From: Owenia fusiformis
Taxonomy: Eukaryota > Annelida > Polychaeta > Sabellida > Oweniidae
Direction: 5' to 3'
Assembly (NCBI GenBank): GCA_903813345.2
Contig: CAIIXF020000003.1
Coordinates: forward strand, 17,994,931-18,058,930
Length of the DNA stretch: 64,000 nt
Every line of letters begins with the position of its first letter. Position 1 is the first letter of the stretch. This document shows, one piece after another, positions 25,201 to 38,150 of the stretch. Made by a program: the position numbers and the translations under genes. Under the pieces are notes generated by a model that was not told where the DNA came from, searched no databases, and was given only the letters and a program-made list of their open reading frames with translations.

Positions 25201-25588
25201 ACTCTAGTACCTCACTTTGGGGACAAAGCAGGATGATTGGATGTTCCAGTTCAGACTCTGGTAGCTCACTTTGGGGACAAAGCAGGATGATTGAATGTTC
25301 CAGTTCAGACTCTTGTACCTCACTTTGAAGACAAAGCAGGATAATTGGATGTTCCAGTTCAGACTCTTGAACCTCACTTTGGGGACAAAGCAGGATGATT
25401 GGATGTTCCAGTTCAGACTCTAGTACCTCACTTTGAAGACAAAGCAGGATGATTGGATGTTCCAGTTCAGACTCTAGTACCTCACCTTGGGGACAAAGCA
25501 GGATAATGGGATGTTCCAGTTCAGACTCTTGTACCTCACTTTGGGGTCAAAGCAGGATGATTGGATGTTCCAGTTCAGACTCTAGTAC
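22293..25588. repeat. Minisatellite, 54-bp unit, about 61 copies
   Basis: Head-to-tail array of a 54-bp unit containing CACTTTGGGGACAAAGCAGG and GATGTTCCAGTTCAGACTC. The period is a multiple of three and the unit lacks stops in several frames, so very long frames appear on both strands (for example 863 codons, minus strand, 24817-22226). These are composition artefacts. A block of units recurs 1134 bp (21 units) downstream, carrying the same rare variants. Confidence 0.97.
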
Positions 25589-25589
25589 C

Positions 25590-26269
25590 CTTTATACGAC
25601 AAAGGTTATGTAATAATACAGAAGTCAAGTGACCCTTGAGATACTGTATGAATGACTTTGTGAGGTCTATTCTATTTCATGTTTCCCCTTTGAATGAACC
25701 CTGCCTTCATTTTTGAGATTGATGACACCATTCATTATCGTGCTATTCTCCTTGAGTAGTGAGGATGTCAAGATATTGTATGTGAGAAAATAATAATATA
25801 AGAATCCCCAGAAGGACAGACTTCTATCTAGAAGTATTGTGAGTGATTGTATGGATACAATAAATCAACATGTGCGTAATTAGTTTAATTCGTGCCATTA
25901 GAGGTACCATATGATCACAAATGCTTTTACTTTTCTGTGGCCTTGTATTCAATAACAACCAACTTTAACATCACCCTCCTTATTACTATAGCTTCGACTT
26001 CTTACCATTGGGTTCAAAGTCCTCATGGAAAACTTCATCCTTTCATCAGATTTTGAACCTCTTTTGACCAGCCTCTGATTCACTTCTTTAACTCATCTTG
26101 CATACAATGCACAGCTCAATCTTCCTTATTATATTCACTCTCCTTATCTCCAACATTACTCTCTACCCTGTCCTCCTAATACCACTAACATAATCATCTG
26201 CATCAACTACATCAGACTACTTATCATCAATAGCATTCTCCACATGACCAACATGATCCTTCTCATCTT
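25590..26269. other. Intron sequence, no gene recognised
   Basis: No repeat or gene pattern beyond ordinary AT-rich sequence. Confidence 0.4.
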
Positions 26270-26330
26270 CATCACCATCACCACCATCACCACCACCACC
26301 ACCACCACCACCATCATCATCATCAGCGCC
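26270..26330. repeat. (CAC/CAT)n microsatellite
   Basis: Trinucleotide run of CAC and CAT units. Confidence 0.95.
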
Positions 26331-26344
26331 ACTATCTGATTTGA

Positions 26345-26612
26345 TTTAGTAAAACCTGTATTTAGAGAACACCTATGGAGCCACAAAAAGTGTTCACTGT
26401 AGGTAAGTGGTCACTACAAAGAGGGGATTTTAAACAGGAATCATAGTAAAATGTGTCTTGTTGTGGAGTTCACTAACAAGGTGAGTTACACAGACAATAT
26501 AATTCGGTGCCAATTCGGCATCGAAAAAATTTGGCGCTGTTCCGGCACCGTTTCGGCACCGCAACCTTTTGACACCAAAATTTGGCACCGGACTAGTCAG
26601 TCCCTTTGGTGC
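26345..26612 (+). repeat. Dispersed repeat with GGCACCG-rich core
   Basis: 26487-26610 is rich in TTCGGCACCG/TTTGGCACCG and matches the reverse complement of about 62720-62890. The preceding stretch starts AAAACCTGTATTTAGAGAAC, similar to the ends of elements at 28955 and 62443, so this may be one larger repeat. Confidence 0.7.
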
Positions 26613-26639
26613 CATTAATAGTGTGTCATGTCACATAGG

Positions 26640-29190
26640 AATGCTATACATGTACTGTACAATGTAAACGCTAGAATCTTTGGATCTATCTAATTATGCC
26701 TTTATCATTCTGTATGGAGCCCCAATGAAAAGAAACAATTATCAAATCGATCAAATCTAGGAGTTCACATGTTATATCATAACTATACATAATACATAAC
26801 TTTTAACAAGAATCTAGGTTATAATGATATAACCTAGATTATGAAATGATATTTTGGACCCAATCACTATTCAATCTACAATATGTGATAAATGGGTAAT
26901 TGCATAATTATCTATTATTCATCAACCATACAATATGAAGTAATTACTAATGATTACTGTTCGTACTACTAGTGCAAAGTCAAAGAGTGACAGGTCCAAG
27001 ACTTTGAATAAAATTTCCCAATAGAGGAGTTTTTAAATAGCTTTGAAATCTTTGCCAATTCTGTTTTTTTTTTCATTTTTCGTTTTTTGTAAGTTTCTAG
27101 CGTTGAAGTGAATAGAGGTTTGGCCCAAGAAAATCAAAGACAAACAATGGTGACATCTATTATGTCAGCGTTATTCAGCTATTGAGAAACCATCCAATTG
27201 CTTCATTTGTAGGCCAGATAAATAAGTAGCTAGTAATAATATTAAAGAACTATGTGTTTCTAATGTCCAATGGAGTATATATAATACAGGGTAAGCCCAA
27301 AATACATAGATTACATTTTTATTGGGTCACTGTCATGTGATACAAACATGAGCCTTTAATTTAGTTTCATAAGTCACCGATAGGTGTCTCTAGTTGTATT
27401 GTACTTGATGACGTCACGAATAGCTTCTCAATAAAGTTGTACTTTCTCTAAGTCAACTGCTCTTGTTTTATCTATCATTACTGATCAACGGACAGTCACC
27501 AGGTATGAAAATCTTGACTCAGAATACATCAATATTTTACTTTAATTTTGAACAGGAACAGAAATACAGAGCTCTTAAGCAAATAGAGGAACTTGGGAGA
27601 CTAGCCAATTCTTTTAAGGACAAATATTAAGGAACTTCGTGATTATTGAAGGAAAACATTAAACAAGCTTAACATGACTGGTCAAAGGAATCAATTGTAT
27701 CAAGAAATCTTAATGCGAGTATTAGAAAAAAGATAGGTCTGGTCCCATATAACATTCTACTACTGTTATGGTAATTTCCAATAAAGCATTTATATTAGTT
27801 CAAATATTATGCCATCTGATATTTATATTGATACATACAGGTCCCCGATTTACTAGTCCCTCTTTGTTATTTTCCAAACTGGTCCCTATTTGTAATTTCT
27901 CATACTAGTCCCTATTTGTTATTTTTAAACTACACCACTGTACTCCCTATTTCTTTTTTCTCATATTCGTCCCCATATGACACTTCTCATTTCTAAAAAA
28001 CCAATACATAACTGTTCCAATTAAATACCTTTCCACTGGAGAGGGTTGCCGAGAATACTTGAAGGAATATGATGGTTTATTTCATTTGCTAATCGATTAC
28101 CTAATTAAGGTGTGAATATTAGAGGTATAAATAACACTGAAATATTTATGAACAATAAATTGCAGGTAATCCTACGTTCCTACTCAAAGCTACTTATTTA
28201 TCATTGCCTTTATAATTATCAAAGCACTCACAATATTGTTCCAAGAACTCATGAGATAACAGTGATGGAAATGTCAGCAAGCATTTCATCAAGCTGTTGA
28301 GATGTTGATGTAGAATGGCAGCCATTTTCAAAAGGATATCAATCCATCGCTTTTATGTTTTTAAGTGTTGGTGACGTAAAATGAAAACATAAAATGCCAT
28401 ATGTAAAATGAAAGCATGTTCCTTTAAAAAACTCTTATGAAAGGCCTTTTCCAAAAAATCTGATACATCTAATGCATTTCAGTGGTGATCCAGAAATTAA
28501 CAAGGGGGGGGGGGGGGCAAAATTTTAATTGTGGTCAAGTTTGCCACATTCAAATGTCTGGTTTAAGAATCGTTTGAGCCAAATGCAACAAAGACGTTGA
28601 TATTATTGCACAAATACCTTGATCACCTCATAACAACAATTGTACAATCAATAAATGTCACATGAAAACACAATTGCACAATCAAATCAAATAATCACAA
28701 CATAAAGCACAATCACTCTAGATTATCTGTTCTAATATTTTAACGGGTAAATAGAGGTATTCAATTGAAATCAATGAAGCAACCTATATCCTTGATTAGA
28801 TATATTGTCTCTTGTCATATAATCCAATGGATCTCGACTTATCTATTGCTCCCATCGAGGATTCAATTAGATTGATAACATGATTGTGAATGCCAAGTAA
28901 CTTGTCATTAGTCACATCTTTGGATAAGTTGAATGACTAGATATCTATATGCAGTTAAACCTGTCTTAGTGAATGCCTCTTTTTAGTGAACACTTTTTTC
29001 TGGTGAACACTCCTTCTCAGCACATAAAAGCTTCAACTACAAACTGCAACTATAAACTAGAAATCGGCAACTCCACGCCATAGAGTAGCAAATTCCAACG
29101 AACACTATATAAATCATGAATCTGTACAGCCACAATGTAATATTTACCATCGACTCTTCTCTTCAATAAATACTTGAGATCATTGTAGTA
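26640..29190. other. Intron sequence with minor repeats
   Basis: No gene recognised. 27845-27985 holds a degenerate 33-bp tandem repeat around ACTAGTCCCTATTTGTTATT. There is a G run at 28504-28518. A TIR-like terminus (CAGTTAAACCTGTCTTAGTG) lies near 28952. The rest is AT-rich. Confidence 0.45.
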
Positions 29191-29194
29191 TCAT

Positions 29195-29480
29195 GTAACC
29201 ATACTTTAAAAATATCTCTAGGTAATGGCGAATTCCTACTCTAGGCAGCCATTTTGGATTTTCTAAGGCATAAATCAGAAAAACAATACCATAATTGTGA
29301 TCTACTCTAAAATTCTTTCAATTTGAGTATAATATAGCCATACTCCTAAGAGGTGAGAAAATTATTGCGAAATCCCACATTAGGCGGCCATTTTGAATTT
29401 TACGAGGCCCGAATCAGAAGGACAATACAATATTTGCAATCTACTCTAAATTGCCTTTCATTTGAGTATTGTAAAGTTAT
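29195..29480. repeat. Two tandem copies of a segment of about 142 bp
   Basis: The copies share GCCATTTTG(G/A)ATTTT, AATCAGAA(A/G)(A/G)ACAATAC, ATCTACTCTAAA and TTTGAGTAT. Directly after comes GACAGATGGACTGACGGACA, a tract often seen in dispersed repeats. Confidence 0.75.
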
Positions 29481-30920
29481 ACTTCAAAACATCTCAACAT
29501 TAACTGACAGATGGACTGACGGACAGAGGGCTTCACTCTATCCCTACTGAACTTCGTTAGTTGAAAACCCATGGTTGGGATAACTACCTGACAATATATG
29601 ATGGATGCCAAAACTGAATGCTGGACAAAAAGAGCAAATAAATGGTTATTGAAAATATAGTAATAGTTGAAACAAACGATCAAAATAAGAAGTTATGAAT
29701 GGTAACTGAAATACAGGAAGACGAGAAAAATGCAGGATTAAAAGGAATGGGATTACAATGAGAAATGCAGGAATCAAAAGAAATAAGATATTTGAAATAA
29801 GAATCCGAGAATGTAGGACTTGAAATGAGTGGATTGTGACTATAAGCCCTGAAAGCAAAATATGCCATATAATATTTATTGCATAAAGTATAATAATTAG
29901 CCATGGGATACCCATTTAATATGCATACAATCATTATCTAAAATGATGCAATGAAACTACTAAACAAATTCATAAACCAATAAAAAAACAGTCAATACTA
30001 GTATATCAAATTACCTTTACCCCATACTGTAGCTTGTATGTATTTATTTATTTGTATCCCTTTTAAAAGTGGTCATGTGGTAGGGTAGAGCGATATATGT
30101 GAATGCTCATTCAACAAAGATAGTCTCAAAAAAATTAGAATTAACTGCCAGATTTTTTCCTTGGTATACAAGTATTATTTAAAGAGTCATTTGTTTTCCT
30201 AATTCCTAGCTATCGACATTTGTTTTCAATTAAAAGATTTCCATTTTAAACACGATCATTAATTGTGGCATTTCTCTGCGGGATGACTCCATTGCTGAAA
30301 GGGATTAAGGGATTATTTTCTTACAAAATGAAAAAACGGAGAAATGACACCCATTGATTCACCTTAGATTCCCAGGTATACACATTTCTTTAGAAGTCAA
30401 TAAGACTCTAAAGTGCAGGTCAGCTTGACACATATCTCTGCGATACATTGATAGATCTAACTGCATTCCAAATACAATGAAACAGCCATTTATGATCGAA
30501 ACGCAAAGAGCGGAAGGAATCTGTATAAAACAAGGACATGACACAGCCCAACATCAATCAATAGTCAATACTTACCATGTGTGTTATTAAGTTCTCAGAA
30601 CAATAACAAAACAAATACCACCATCAATAGTATGACCACCACAACATTACTGCAGCTAACTTCATATTACTGCAGCTGCCATAATATTACTACAGCTAAT
30701 CTAATCATTACAGCTACCACAATATTATTGCAACTAATATAATTATTACAGTAATAACAACATTTTGGCTCCAATTTTTTAGGGTGGGGGGGGGGTGGGG
30801 GGGAGGCTTCTTAGGGGAGAGGGGGGAGGGGCAGGCCCTTGGCCCAGAAATGGTATTAATGCAATAGCGAAACAGTGTCTACACCTCTCTCTGTATTTAC
30901 TGATATGGTATTTTTTGACA
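29481..30920. other. Intron sequence with simple repeats
   Basis: No gene recognised. 30610-30760 is a degenerate repeat of ATTACTGCAGCTAACAT-like units. 30781-30835 is a G-rich tract. The short overlapping frames near 29477-29934 have no features. Confidence 0.45.
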
Positions 30921-31213
30921 TCGAGTCTGACATATTTCAAGATATTTTGTCTGAGAGTCTGACCTATTTGAAGGTATTTTGTCAGAGAGTCTGACATATT
31001 TTAAGGTAGTTCAACATTGAGTCTGACATATTTAAGGTATTTTGTCATAGAGTCTGACATATTTAAGGTATTTTGTCAGAAAGTCCGACATATTTAAGGT
31101 ATTTTGTCAGAAAGTCTGAAATATTTAAGGTATTTTGTCAGAAAGTCTGACATATTTTAAAGTATTTTGTCAGAGTCTGACATGTTTTAAGGTATTTTTG
31201 TTAGAGAGTCTGA
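30921..31213. repeat. Minisatellite, 31-bp unit, about nine copies
   Basis: Unit GTCTGACATATTTAAGGTAT followed by TTTGTCAGAGA, with small indels. Confidence 0.9.
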
Positions 31214-31215
31214 CA

Positions 31216-31869
31216 AACACCCGGGTACATATTTTAAAAATGATTTTCTGAATTTGTATTCTATTTCAATATTCTGTCTACCATTACAAAATATAATTTG
31301 CTGTTAACAAGCTTATTATATTTGCCATTTGCAAATTATAACTGTTGATGTGGACTATTACAGATACCATTATATTGTGACAGATATCACCATTATTCAT
31401 ATAACCATATGCTAATACCACTAGATTACAGTTCCATCATATTATTAGATACACCATCATATACAATAAGCCTAATGGAAGCGCCTCTTTCAGATCTACC
31501 TATAGTGCACTTCTTCACATAAGTGGCTGTTGCTGGGTAAGGTAATATATAGGTTAGTATCCCCTATTAGAGTGAATGACCCACTTGAAATGCTTTGACT
31601 ACTTCCTCTCTTATATGACATTCAGTTCTCATAGGGCCCCATTAATGGTATAATTTCAAAAGTTCAGACTTCTACCTAGAAATGAAAAAATGTGGGTAAA
31701 CATTACTCATCAATAGAATAAACAAGAAACAAGAATTTTAAAATTATCTTTATGTACAATCAGATGGTGTTCAAATATGGGATTGACATAACGTAATAAG
31801 AAATACTATCTTAATACATTTTATTACTGTATTCTGAGTTTTGTCTTCAAATGTTGCTCTATCTTCATA
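31216..31869. other. Intron sequence, no gene recognised
   Basis: AT-rich, nothing recognised. Confidence 0.4.
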
Positions 31870-32405
31870 TTTTTAATGTTACCATGTCTTATTTGTGCCC
31901 TTCAAATGTTGCCATATATTCATATTTGTGCTCTTCAAATATTGCCATGTCTTCATATTTGTGCTCTTCAAATGTTGCCATGTCTTAACATTTGTACTCT
32001 TAAAATGTTGCCATATATTCATATTTGTGCTCTTCAAATATTGCCATGTCTTCTTATTTGTGCTCCTCAAAGGTTACCATATATTCACATCTGTGCTCTT
32101 CAAATATTCATATTTGTGCTCTTCAAATATTGCCATGTCTTCTTATTTGTGCTCTTTAAAGGTTACCATATATTCACATTTGTGCTCTTCAAATATTGCC
32201 ATATATTCATATTTGTGCTCTTCAAATATTGCCATGTCTTCTTATTTGTGCTCTTCAAATGTTGCCATGTCTTAACATTTGTACTCCAAAAATGTTGCCA
32301 TATATTCATATTTTTGCTCTTCAAATGTTGCCATGTCTTCTTATTTTTGCTCTTCAAATATTGCCATGTCTTAACATTTGTGCTCTTCAAATGTTGCCAT
32401 GTCAC
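31870..32405. repeat. Minisatellite, 33-bp unit (copy A array), about 16 copies
   Basis: Unit TCTTCATATTTGTGCTCTTC then AAATATTGCCATG. The period is divisible by three, so frames stay open on both strands as artefacts. Confidence 0.95.
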
Positions 32406-32765
32406 ATTTTGAGAATGGAGAATTAATATCTAAATGAGTGATTGATGTCTATACTCATTACAAGTCAATATCTCACCATAGAAATACTGCTAAGATCCTG
32501 AACCTAAGTGGAAACACATTATATTGAGCACGATCACCTCATTCACCTTGTAGGTTTACAGGTAATAAAATACCCCATTGTCTCGATGTGATGTCATCAG
32601 ACTGAATTTCACTACAACCCTGTGACTTTAACAGATATTTTTTGTTTTGATGCCATAAAACATTAAAGGCCCTGTGTGAAGTTTGAAAATATAGTTTTAT
32701 CATTTAAATATTACTTTTCATGACTTGAAAAATTCTCAAATGTCTTCCTGTCTTTGGTAAAATGA

Positions 32766-33105
32766 TACCCTTTGCATTCGTACGACTTCACTTCTTAAAA
32801 GAGAGCTCTTCTTCACTCTTTCAGCTTACAATAAATCTCTGATTTCACCGAGGCCTGAATCAGTGTTTGTTGTCGAAGTACGGACGACTTTCTATGTGGT
32901 CATTTCCTATGACATAATCACATAGTTAATGAGCACGTATTTAGCACGTGTTCCTTCTACTTCGCTGATTGGTTGAGAAAGGGTCAGCGTGGTAGATTTG
33001 AAATTATTTATTACCCAGGCTGTCACTGGCACCAATTTTAGGGGCGGGGCTGCTAAACTGTAATATAGTCTATACCAGGCAGAGGGTAGTTTATAACTAG
33101 ACTAA
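32766..33105 (+). repeat. Dispersed repeat of about 340 bp, copy A
   Basis: From ACCCTTTGCATTCG to AGTTTATAACTAGACT. Near-identical in copy B (37247-37586), with a clearly more diverged third copy outside the duplication at 42164-42500. The third copy shows this was an independent repeat before the 4.5-kb duplication. Confidence 0.8.
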
Positions 33106-33489
33106 CTAAAATGATTTTATGACTTAATTCACATTGAGAAAGGACATTTGGTTTATGAAATGATTATCTCTGTCTAAGAGTGAGAAAACATTGATTGTTT
33201 TTGCTTATGTTCAGGAGGTATATCGGTAAACAGCACTATATATAATCTAATACACCTTCTAACATCTATTTAGAAATTGGGCCTTATTTTCAGGAGTGTA
33301 TTGCTTGACATTCAGGACTGGAACTCCTTACTATGTCCAACCTTCATCAAAGGGCTTCATTTATTTTCAATTCAATTATAGAAAGAAGTGAAATACCCTT
33401 GGGCCATTAGGATGTACACTGTCACAATAAATTTGGTTTTATCTTCAGGAGTGTATTGTTTGACCAAATAAGCTCCACTATGTCGAAAT

Positions 33490-33685
33490 AAAATAAAAGG
33501 AAAGGCAGGCAGTCATGTTTTACTTGAATTTTAATAACTAGTACTTCCCCGGGAGTACTTCTTATATAAAAGGAAAGGCAGTCAAGTTTTACTTGAATTT
33601 TAATAACTAGTACTTCCCCGGGAGTACTTCTTATATAAAAGGAAAGGCAGTCATGTTTTACTTGAATTTTAATAACTATAGTACT
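33490..33685. repeat. Tandem repeat of about 68 bp, three copies
   Basis: Units share AAAGGAAAGGCAG, TTTTACTTGAATTTTAATAA and CTAGTACTTCCCCGGGAGTA. The same unit recurs in copy B at 38030-38150 and 38851-39000. Confidence 0.85.
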
Positions 33686-33687
33686 TC

Positions 33688-33927
33688 TCACACTGTCACA
33701 ATTTGGATAATCATGGTTGACCTTTCCTTCACTGAATAAGCAGTTGGAATTAACTCCATTAGTGGCAGTCTTTTGTTCAGATCAGAAATCTTTTCATCTC
33801 TGAAACGCTCACTATTAAAACCATTTTCTTTCCTGATATTAATTTCACTGCCGCTGGTCGTCATATTGATATTTGAATATACGCTTTCATATGTGTAATC
33901 ATTTTCATTTGTTCTATAACTCAGCTT
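33688..33927 (-). other. Exon-like open segment, function unknown (copy A)
   Basis: On the minus strand, after an ATTGAAG acceptor-like site, about 78 codons stay open to a stop at 33688. They contain the tyrosine-rich stretch NDYTYESVYSNINM (two Y-x-x-V/I-type motifs) and a charged region ending near KERSTMIIQ. The composition looks more protein-like than neighbouring frames, and the duplicate at 38989-39225 is also open. I recognise no family. It could be a relic exon of an unrelated gene or chance. Confidence 0.3.
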
Positions 33928-34224
33928 CTTCAATAGGTAATGAAACTGGATCATTAGTACTGGGGTGTCATGTTTCAACTGTTTAGCAGCTATCAAGTTA
34001 TGCAAGAAAAATCGAAAACATGCTTAAGACTTTCTTTCATTAATTCATGTCTTATTCAAATACATGGGCAAGAACATATATTTTATTCAACAATATGGCC
34101 TTTGGATTTAATGGTTGCATATGCAAACACTTGACGTACCATTGATAACCAAGGAAAGGGTTTAATGTTTGCTGGTTTGTAAATTCACTGTATTGATGGT
34201 TGCTAGCTTTTCGGGCCATATGTA

Positions 34225-34875
34225 TATCCCTTTAGTGCCCAACCGCGCCAAATGGCTCGGTCACGTGGGGACTCTAATTAGTTGCTTGTAAAATGCCAGG
34301 TAAGTACAAAATGTCAGGTGTCCATGCCTAGAACTACTTATGAGTAATGTATCTGATGTTTTAGTGACACATTTTCATATTTATACGATATATTACCTCT
34401 CGACAGTGATTTTGAACCTCAGCAGCCACCTAGGCCATCTACGAGTCGTGGGCGATCTATAGTATGTGGGCGAACTATAGTATGTGGGCGATCTACATGT
34501 AGGTGCGTGGGCGATCTAGGGGGCGTGGTACTGGACTGTTATGTAGTAATATTTATTTTCTCACTATTACTAAGAATATATGCTTAAAAGAGGGAACAAG
34601 AAGACCCAAAAAGGTATTGATGGTGTATCTTGTTTTCGAGATAATTTTGCGATAATTTTTTTTTATTTTTCCATGTTTGAACATGTCATATACTCTTATA
34701 GAACCGTTTAACTGTACAAATATGGTTCTAAATGATAGTTTATCATGTAAGCTTTCAAAAAGTATATACTTTTATGGGGGTACGGGCTTTTATAACACTA
34801 CTTGAAGTTATTTGAAGTTGGTAACCATCAAATTTTGGAAAATTTCAGAAAATTCTGAAATAATTCCGGGCGCTA
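34225..34875. mobile_element. Insertion of about 650 bp private to copy A
   Basis: Absent from the matching place in copy B. The ends are roughly inverted (TTTAGTGCCC and GGGCGCTAAA), with no clear target duplication. A degenerate 22-bp tandem repeat (GTGGGCGATCTATAGTAT) lies at 34445-34530. Confidence 0.45.
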
Positions 34876-36169
34876 AAAGCTTTATCGCTTTATATGTCAT
34901 GTATGTTTCACAGGTTATTAACATGACACAATATAATTACATGTAAAGTGTAACAATTCTTACAGATGCTGATGAGTAACACTGGTCAACAAACAGTGAA
35001 TGTAAAGACGAATATGTCAAACCAGTCAATACCCTTCACATCCATTTGACCTAGCTTCTTAAAAGATAGATTCATCTACTTACTTTTAGAACTAGCCTCT
35101 ATACTCATGGTAACCTAACACTTCATTGTTGTGTCATAACAGAGCAAATGAACCTGCTTCAGTTGAGATAATTAGTTAAGGAATACCTTATTTCCTTGCC
35201 TCCTTAGAGCTATTTGACAAATGATTAGGTATTTATCTAGAAAAATATAGATTGGTCATACAATATCCATTGATGCCATTCCCTGTAGAGGCATTGTTCT
35301 TGATACAAAACAACCCGAAGTTGTTTCCATAGCATCAAGTGATTATACCCTCAAACATTTTTTTCTCTGTCACCATTCTTGGCGGGATGTGACATATGTA
35401 AAACCAAATGAATGTGAATCTTATAAATAATTCTAAAATGTACCTTCATGCAAAGATCAGCCAGTAAAAACAATCATATAATCACTTCGCCTGCCGTATC
35501 AAGAGTTTAAAATTGATCATGTCAATTTCAAATTGTGTAGCCATAACAATGTATCCTCAAAAAATTTCTAGAGAGAATACCTTTCTGAAGAGATGCCCTT
35601 CTACTGTCTTGTTCAAGCCCGTAGTTCAACAAGTAAGTTAAATCCAATATCCGGCTTAAAGGGGCAACAAGGACTGTAGAGAGAAAATTCGAATTTTTTC
35701 TTTTTTCTGAGCTATCAGGTCAATATTTGGCTTAACATCTTCTTTGACATACCTATTTTCTTCAAATGTATGGATAAACTATGAATTTCAGCATTAAGAA
35801 GTGTAAATTCAGTTCAAAGCTTCTATGCCACTTATAGATTTTTTAAGATTCACCACGTTTCAAGAGGAATATCAGCTGAAATAATGTTCATCCAGGGAGT
35901 TTCTTTGTAGATGATGAAAAAATATATATGTTAGTCTTGATGAAATATCCAAACTTAAATATATTTTGACACTGGTTGTTGATCGTTGAATGGCCCCCCC
36001 CCCCCTACACTAATTGTTGCACCTTTAATTTATTAATCTGGAATTGAGTTTATTAGTCGGGCCACCAAAGAAATGTCAGATAATAAATAAGTCCAGACTA
36101 GGGTTAACTTGTTGAAATATGTTTAGCCATGTAGAACAACTTATGTGACACAAGTTGTGTTGTAGGGAC

Positions 36170-36288
36170 CTTAAGCTTGCATACAAAATCGAAATGCCAA
36201 CCTATATGTATGACCAATCACCCATACAAATGCATTGCTTAAATATTTTCCGTTTACGTTAAGTTGTGAAAAACATTGCAAGTTTAAA
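36170..36288 (+). mobile_element. Small palindromic-end element, TTAAGCTTGC ends (copy A)
   Basis: The ends TTAAGCTTGCATA and TTGCAAGTTTAA are inverted. The interior has CGAAATGCCAACCTAT and GACCAATCACCCATACAAAT. Duplicated copy near 41203-41300 (right end shortened); an inverted, better-preserved relative lies at 47623-47744. Confidence 0.65.
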
Positions 36289-36465
36289 CTCCCTAATGAC
36301 TGAAAATGCCTGGCAACATGATGTTTATCTGAATGAAAGTAAGATGCAATTTATATATTAATTCAAAAGATGAATTCAACAGGCGTGGGTAATTTACTAT
36401 GATATATAATGTATACCTAACAACAACTTCCATACAATAAAGCTAAGTGATTAACCAGAACATCA

Positions 36466-36892
36466 TGTGCTCTTCAAATGTTGCCATATATTCATATTTG
36501 TGCTCTTCAAATATTGCCATGTCTTCACATTTGTGCTCTTCAAATGCTGCCATATATTCATATTTGTGCTCTTCAAATGTTGTCATGTTCTCACATTTGT
36601 GCTCTTCAAATGTTGCCATATATTCACATTTGTGCTCTTCAAATATTGCCATGTCCTCTTATTTGTGCTCTGCAAATGTTGCCATGTCTTAATATTTGTG
36701 CTCTTCAAATATTGCAATATCTTCATATTTGTGCTCTTCAAATGTTGCCATGTCTTAATATTTGTGCTCTTCAAATATTGCAATATCTTCATATTTGTGC
36801 TCTTCAAATGTTGCCATGTCTTAACATTTGTGCTCTTCAAATGTTGCCATGTCTTAACATGTGTGCTCTTCAAATGTTGCCATGTCACATTT
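36466..36892. repeat. Minisatellite, 33-bp unit (copy B array), about 13 copies
   Basis: Same unit as 31870-32405, at the junction of the two duplication copies. Confidence 0.95.
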
Positions 36893-37246
36893 TGATAGGG
36901 GGAATTAATATCTAAATGAGTGATTGATGTCTATACTCATTACGAGTCAATATCTCACCATAGAAATACTGCTAAGATCCTGAACCTAAGTGGAGACACA
37001 TTATATTGAGCACGATTACCTCATTCACCTTGTACGTTTACAGGTAATAAAATACCCCATTGTCTCGATGTGATGTCATCAGACTGAATTTCACTACAAC
37101 CCTGTGACTTTAACAGGTAATTTTTGTTTTGATGCCATAAAACATTAAAGGCCCTGTGTATAGTTTGAAAATATAGTTTTATCATTTAAATATTACTTTT
37201 CATGACTTGAAAAATTCCCAAATGTCTTCCTGTCTTTGGTAAAATG

Positions 37247-37586
37247 ATACCCTTTGCATTCGTACGACTTCACTTCTTAAAAGAGAGCTCGTCTTCACTC
37301 TTTCAGCTTACAATAAATCTCTGATTTCACCGAGGCCAATCAGTGTTCGTTGTTGAAGTACGGACGACTTTCTATGAGGTCATTTCCTATGACATAATCA
37401 CATAGTTAATGAGCACATATTTAGCACATGTTCCTTCTACTTCGCTGATTGTTTGAGAAAGGGTCAGCGTGGTAGATTTGAAATTATTTATTACCCGGGC
37501 TGTCACTTGCACCAATTTTTGGGGCGGGGCTGCTAAACTGTAATATAGTCTATACTAGGCAGAGTGTAGTTTATAACTAGACTAAC
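37247..37586 (+). repeat. Dispersed repeat of about 340 bp, copy B
   Basis: Copy B counterpart of 32766-33105; see that entry. Confidence 0.8.
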
Positions 37587-38150
37587 TAAAATGATTTTAT
37601 GACTTAATTCACATTGAGAAAGGACATTTGGTTTATCAAATGATTATCTCTGTCTAAGAGAGAGAAAACATTGATAGTTTTTGCTTATGTTCAGGAGGTA
37701 TATCGGTAAACAGCACTATATATAATCTAATACACCTCCTAACATTTATTCAGCAATTGGGCCTTTTTCAGGGGTGTATTGCTTGGCAAATTAACATCAC
37801 TTTATCAAAATAAAATCAAGGCAAAGCAATCAAGTCTTGAATGTTCAGGACTGGAACTCCTTACAATGTCTAACCTTCATCAAAGGGCTTCATTTATTTT
37901 CAATTCAATTATGGAAAGAAGTGAAATACCCTTGGGCTATTAGGATATACACTGTCGCAAAAATAGGGTTTTATCTTCAGGAGTGTATTAATTGTTTGAC
38001 CAAATAAGCTCCACTATGTCGAAATAAAATAAAAGGAAAGGCAGGCAGTCAAGTTTTACTTGACTTTTAATAACTAAGTACTTCCCCGGGAGTACTTCTT
38101 ATATAAAAAGAAAGGCAGGCGGTCAAGTTTTACTTGAATTTTAATAACTA

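Larger units (their letters stand above)
31870..36464. repeat. Tandem duplication, copy A (33-bp minisatellite plus about 4.05 kb)
   Basis: Starts with a 33-bp minisatellite (31870-32405), then 4.05 kb that matches 36893-41467 in the same orientation with scattered substitutions and indels. Its last bases (TGATTAACCAGAACATC) recur exactly at the end of copy B. Private to copy A is a segment of about 650 bp (about 34225-34875). Confidence 0.9.

Noticed and set aside
28504-28518. G run as a possible G-quadruplex or regulatory site
   Set aside because: Homopolymer runs like this also occur at 11750, 13680, 30783 and 45274 next to repeats. Nothing ties it to a function.
31876-32426. Overlapping frames of leucine/cysteine- or lysine-rich repeats (also at 36443-36915)
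   Set aside because: Several frames on both strands are open at once because the unit is 33 bp, which is the mark of repeat artefact.
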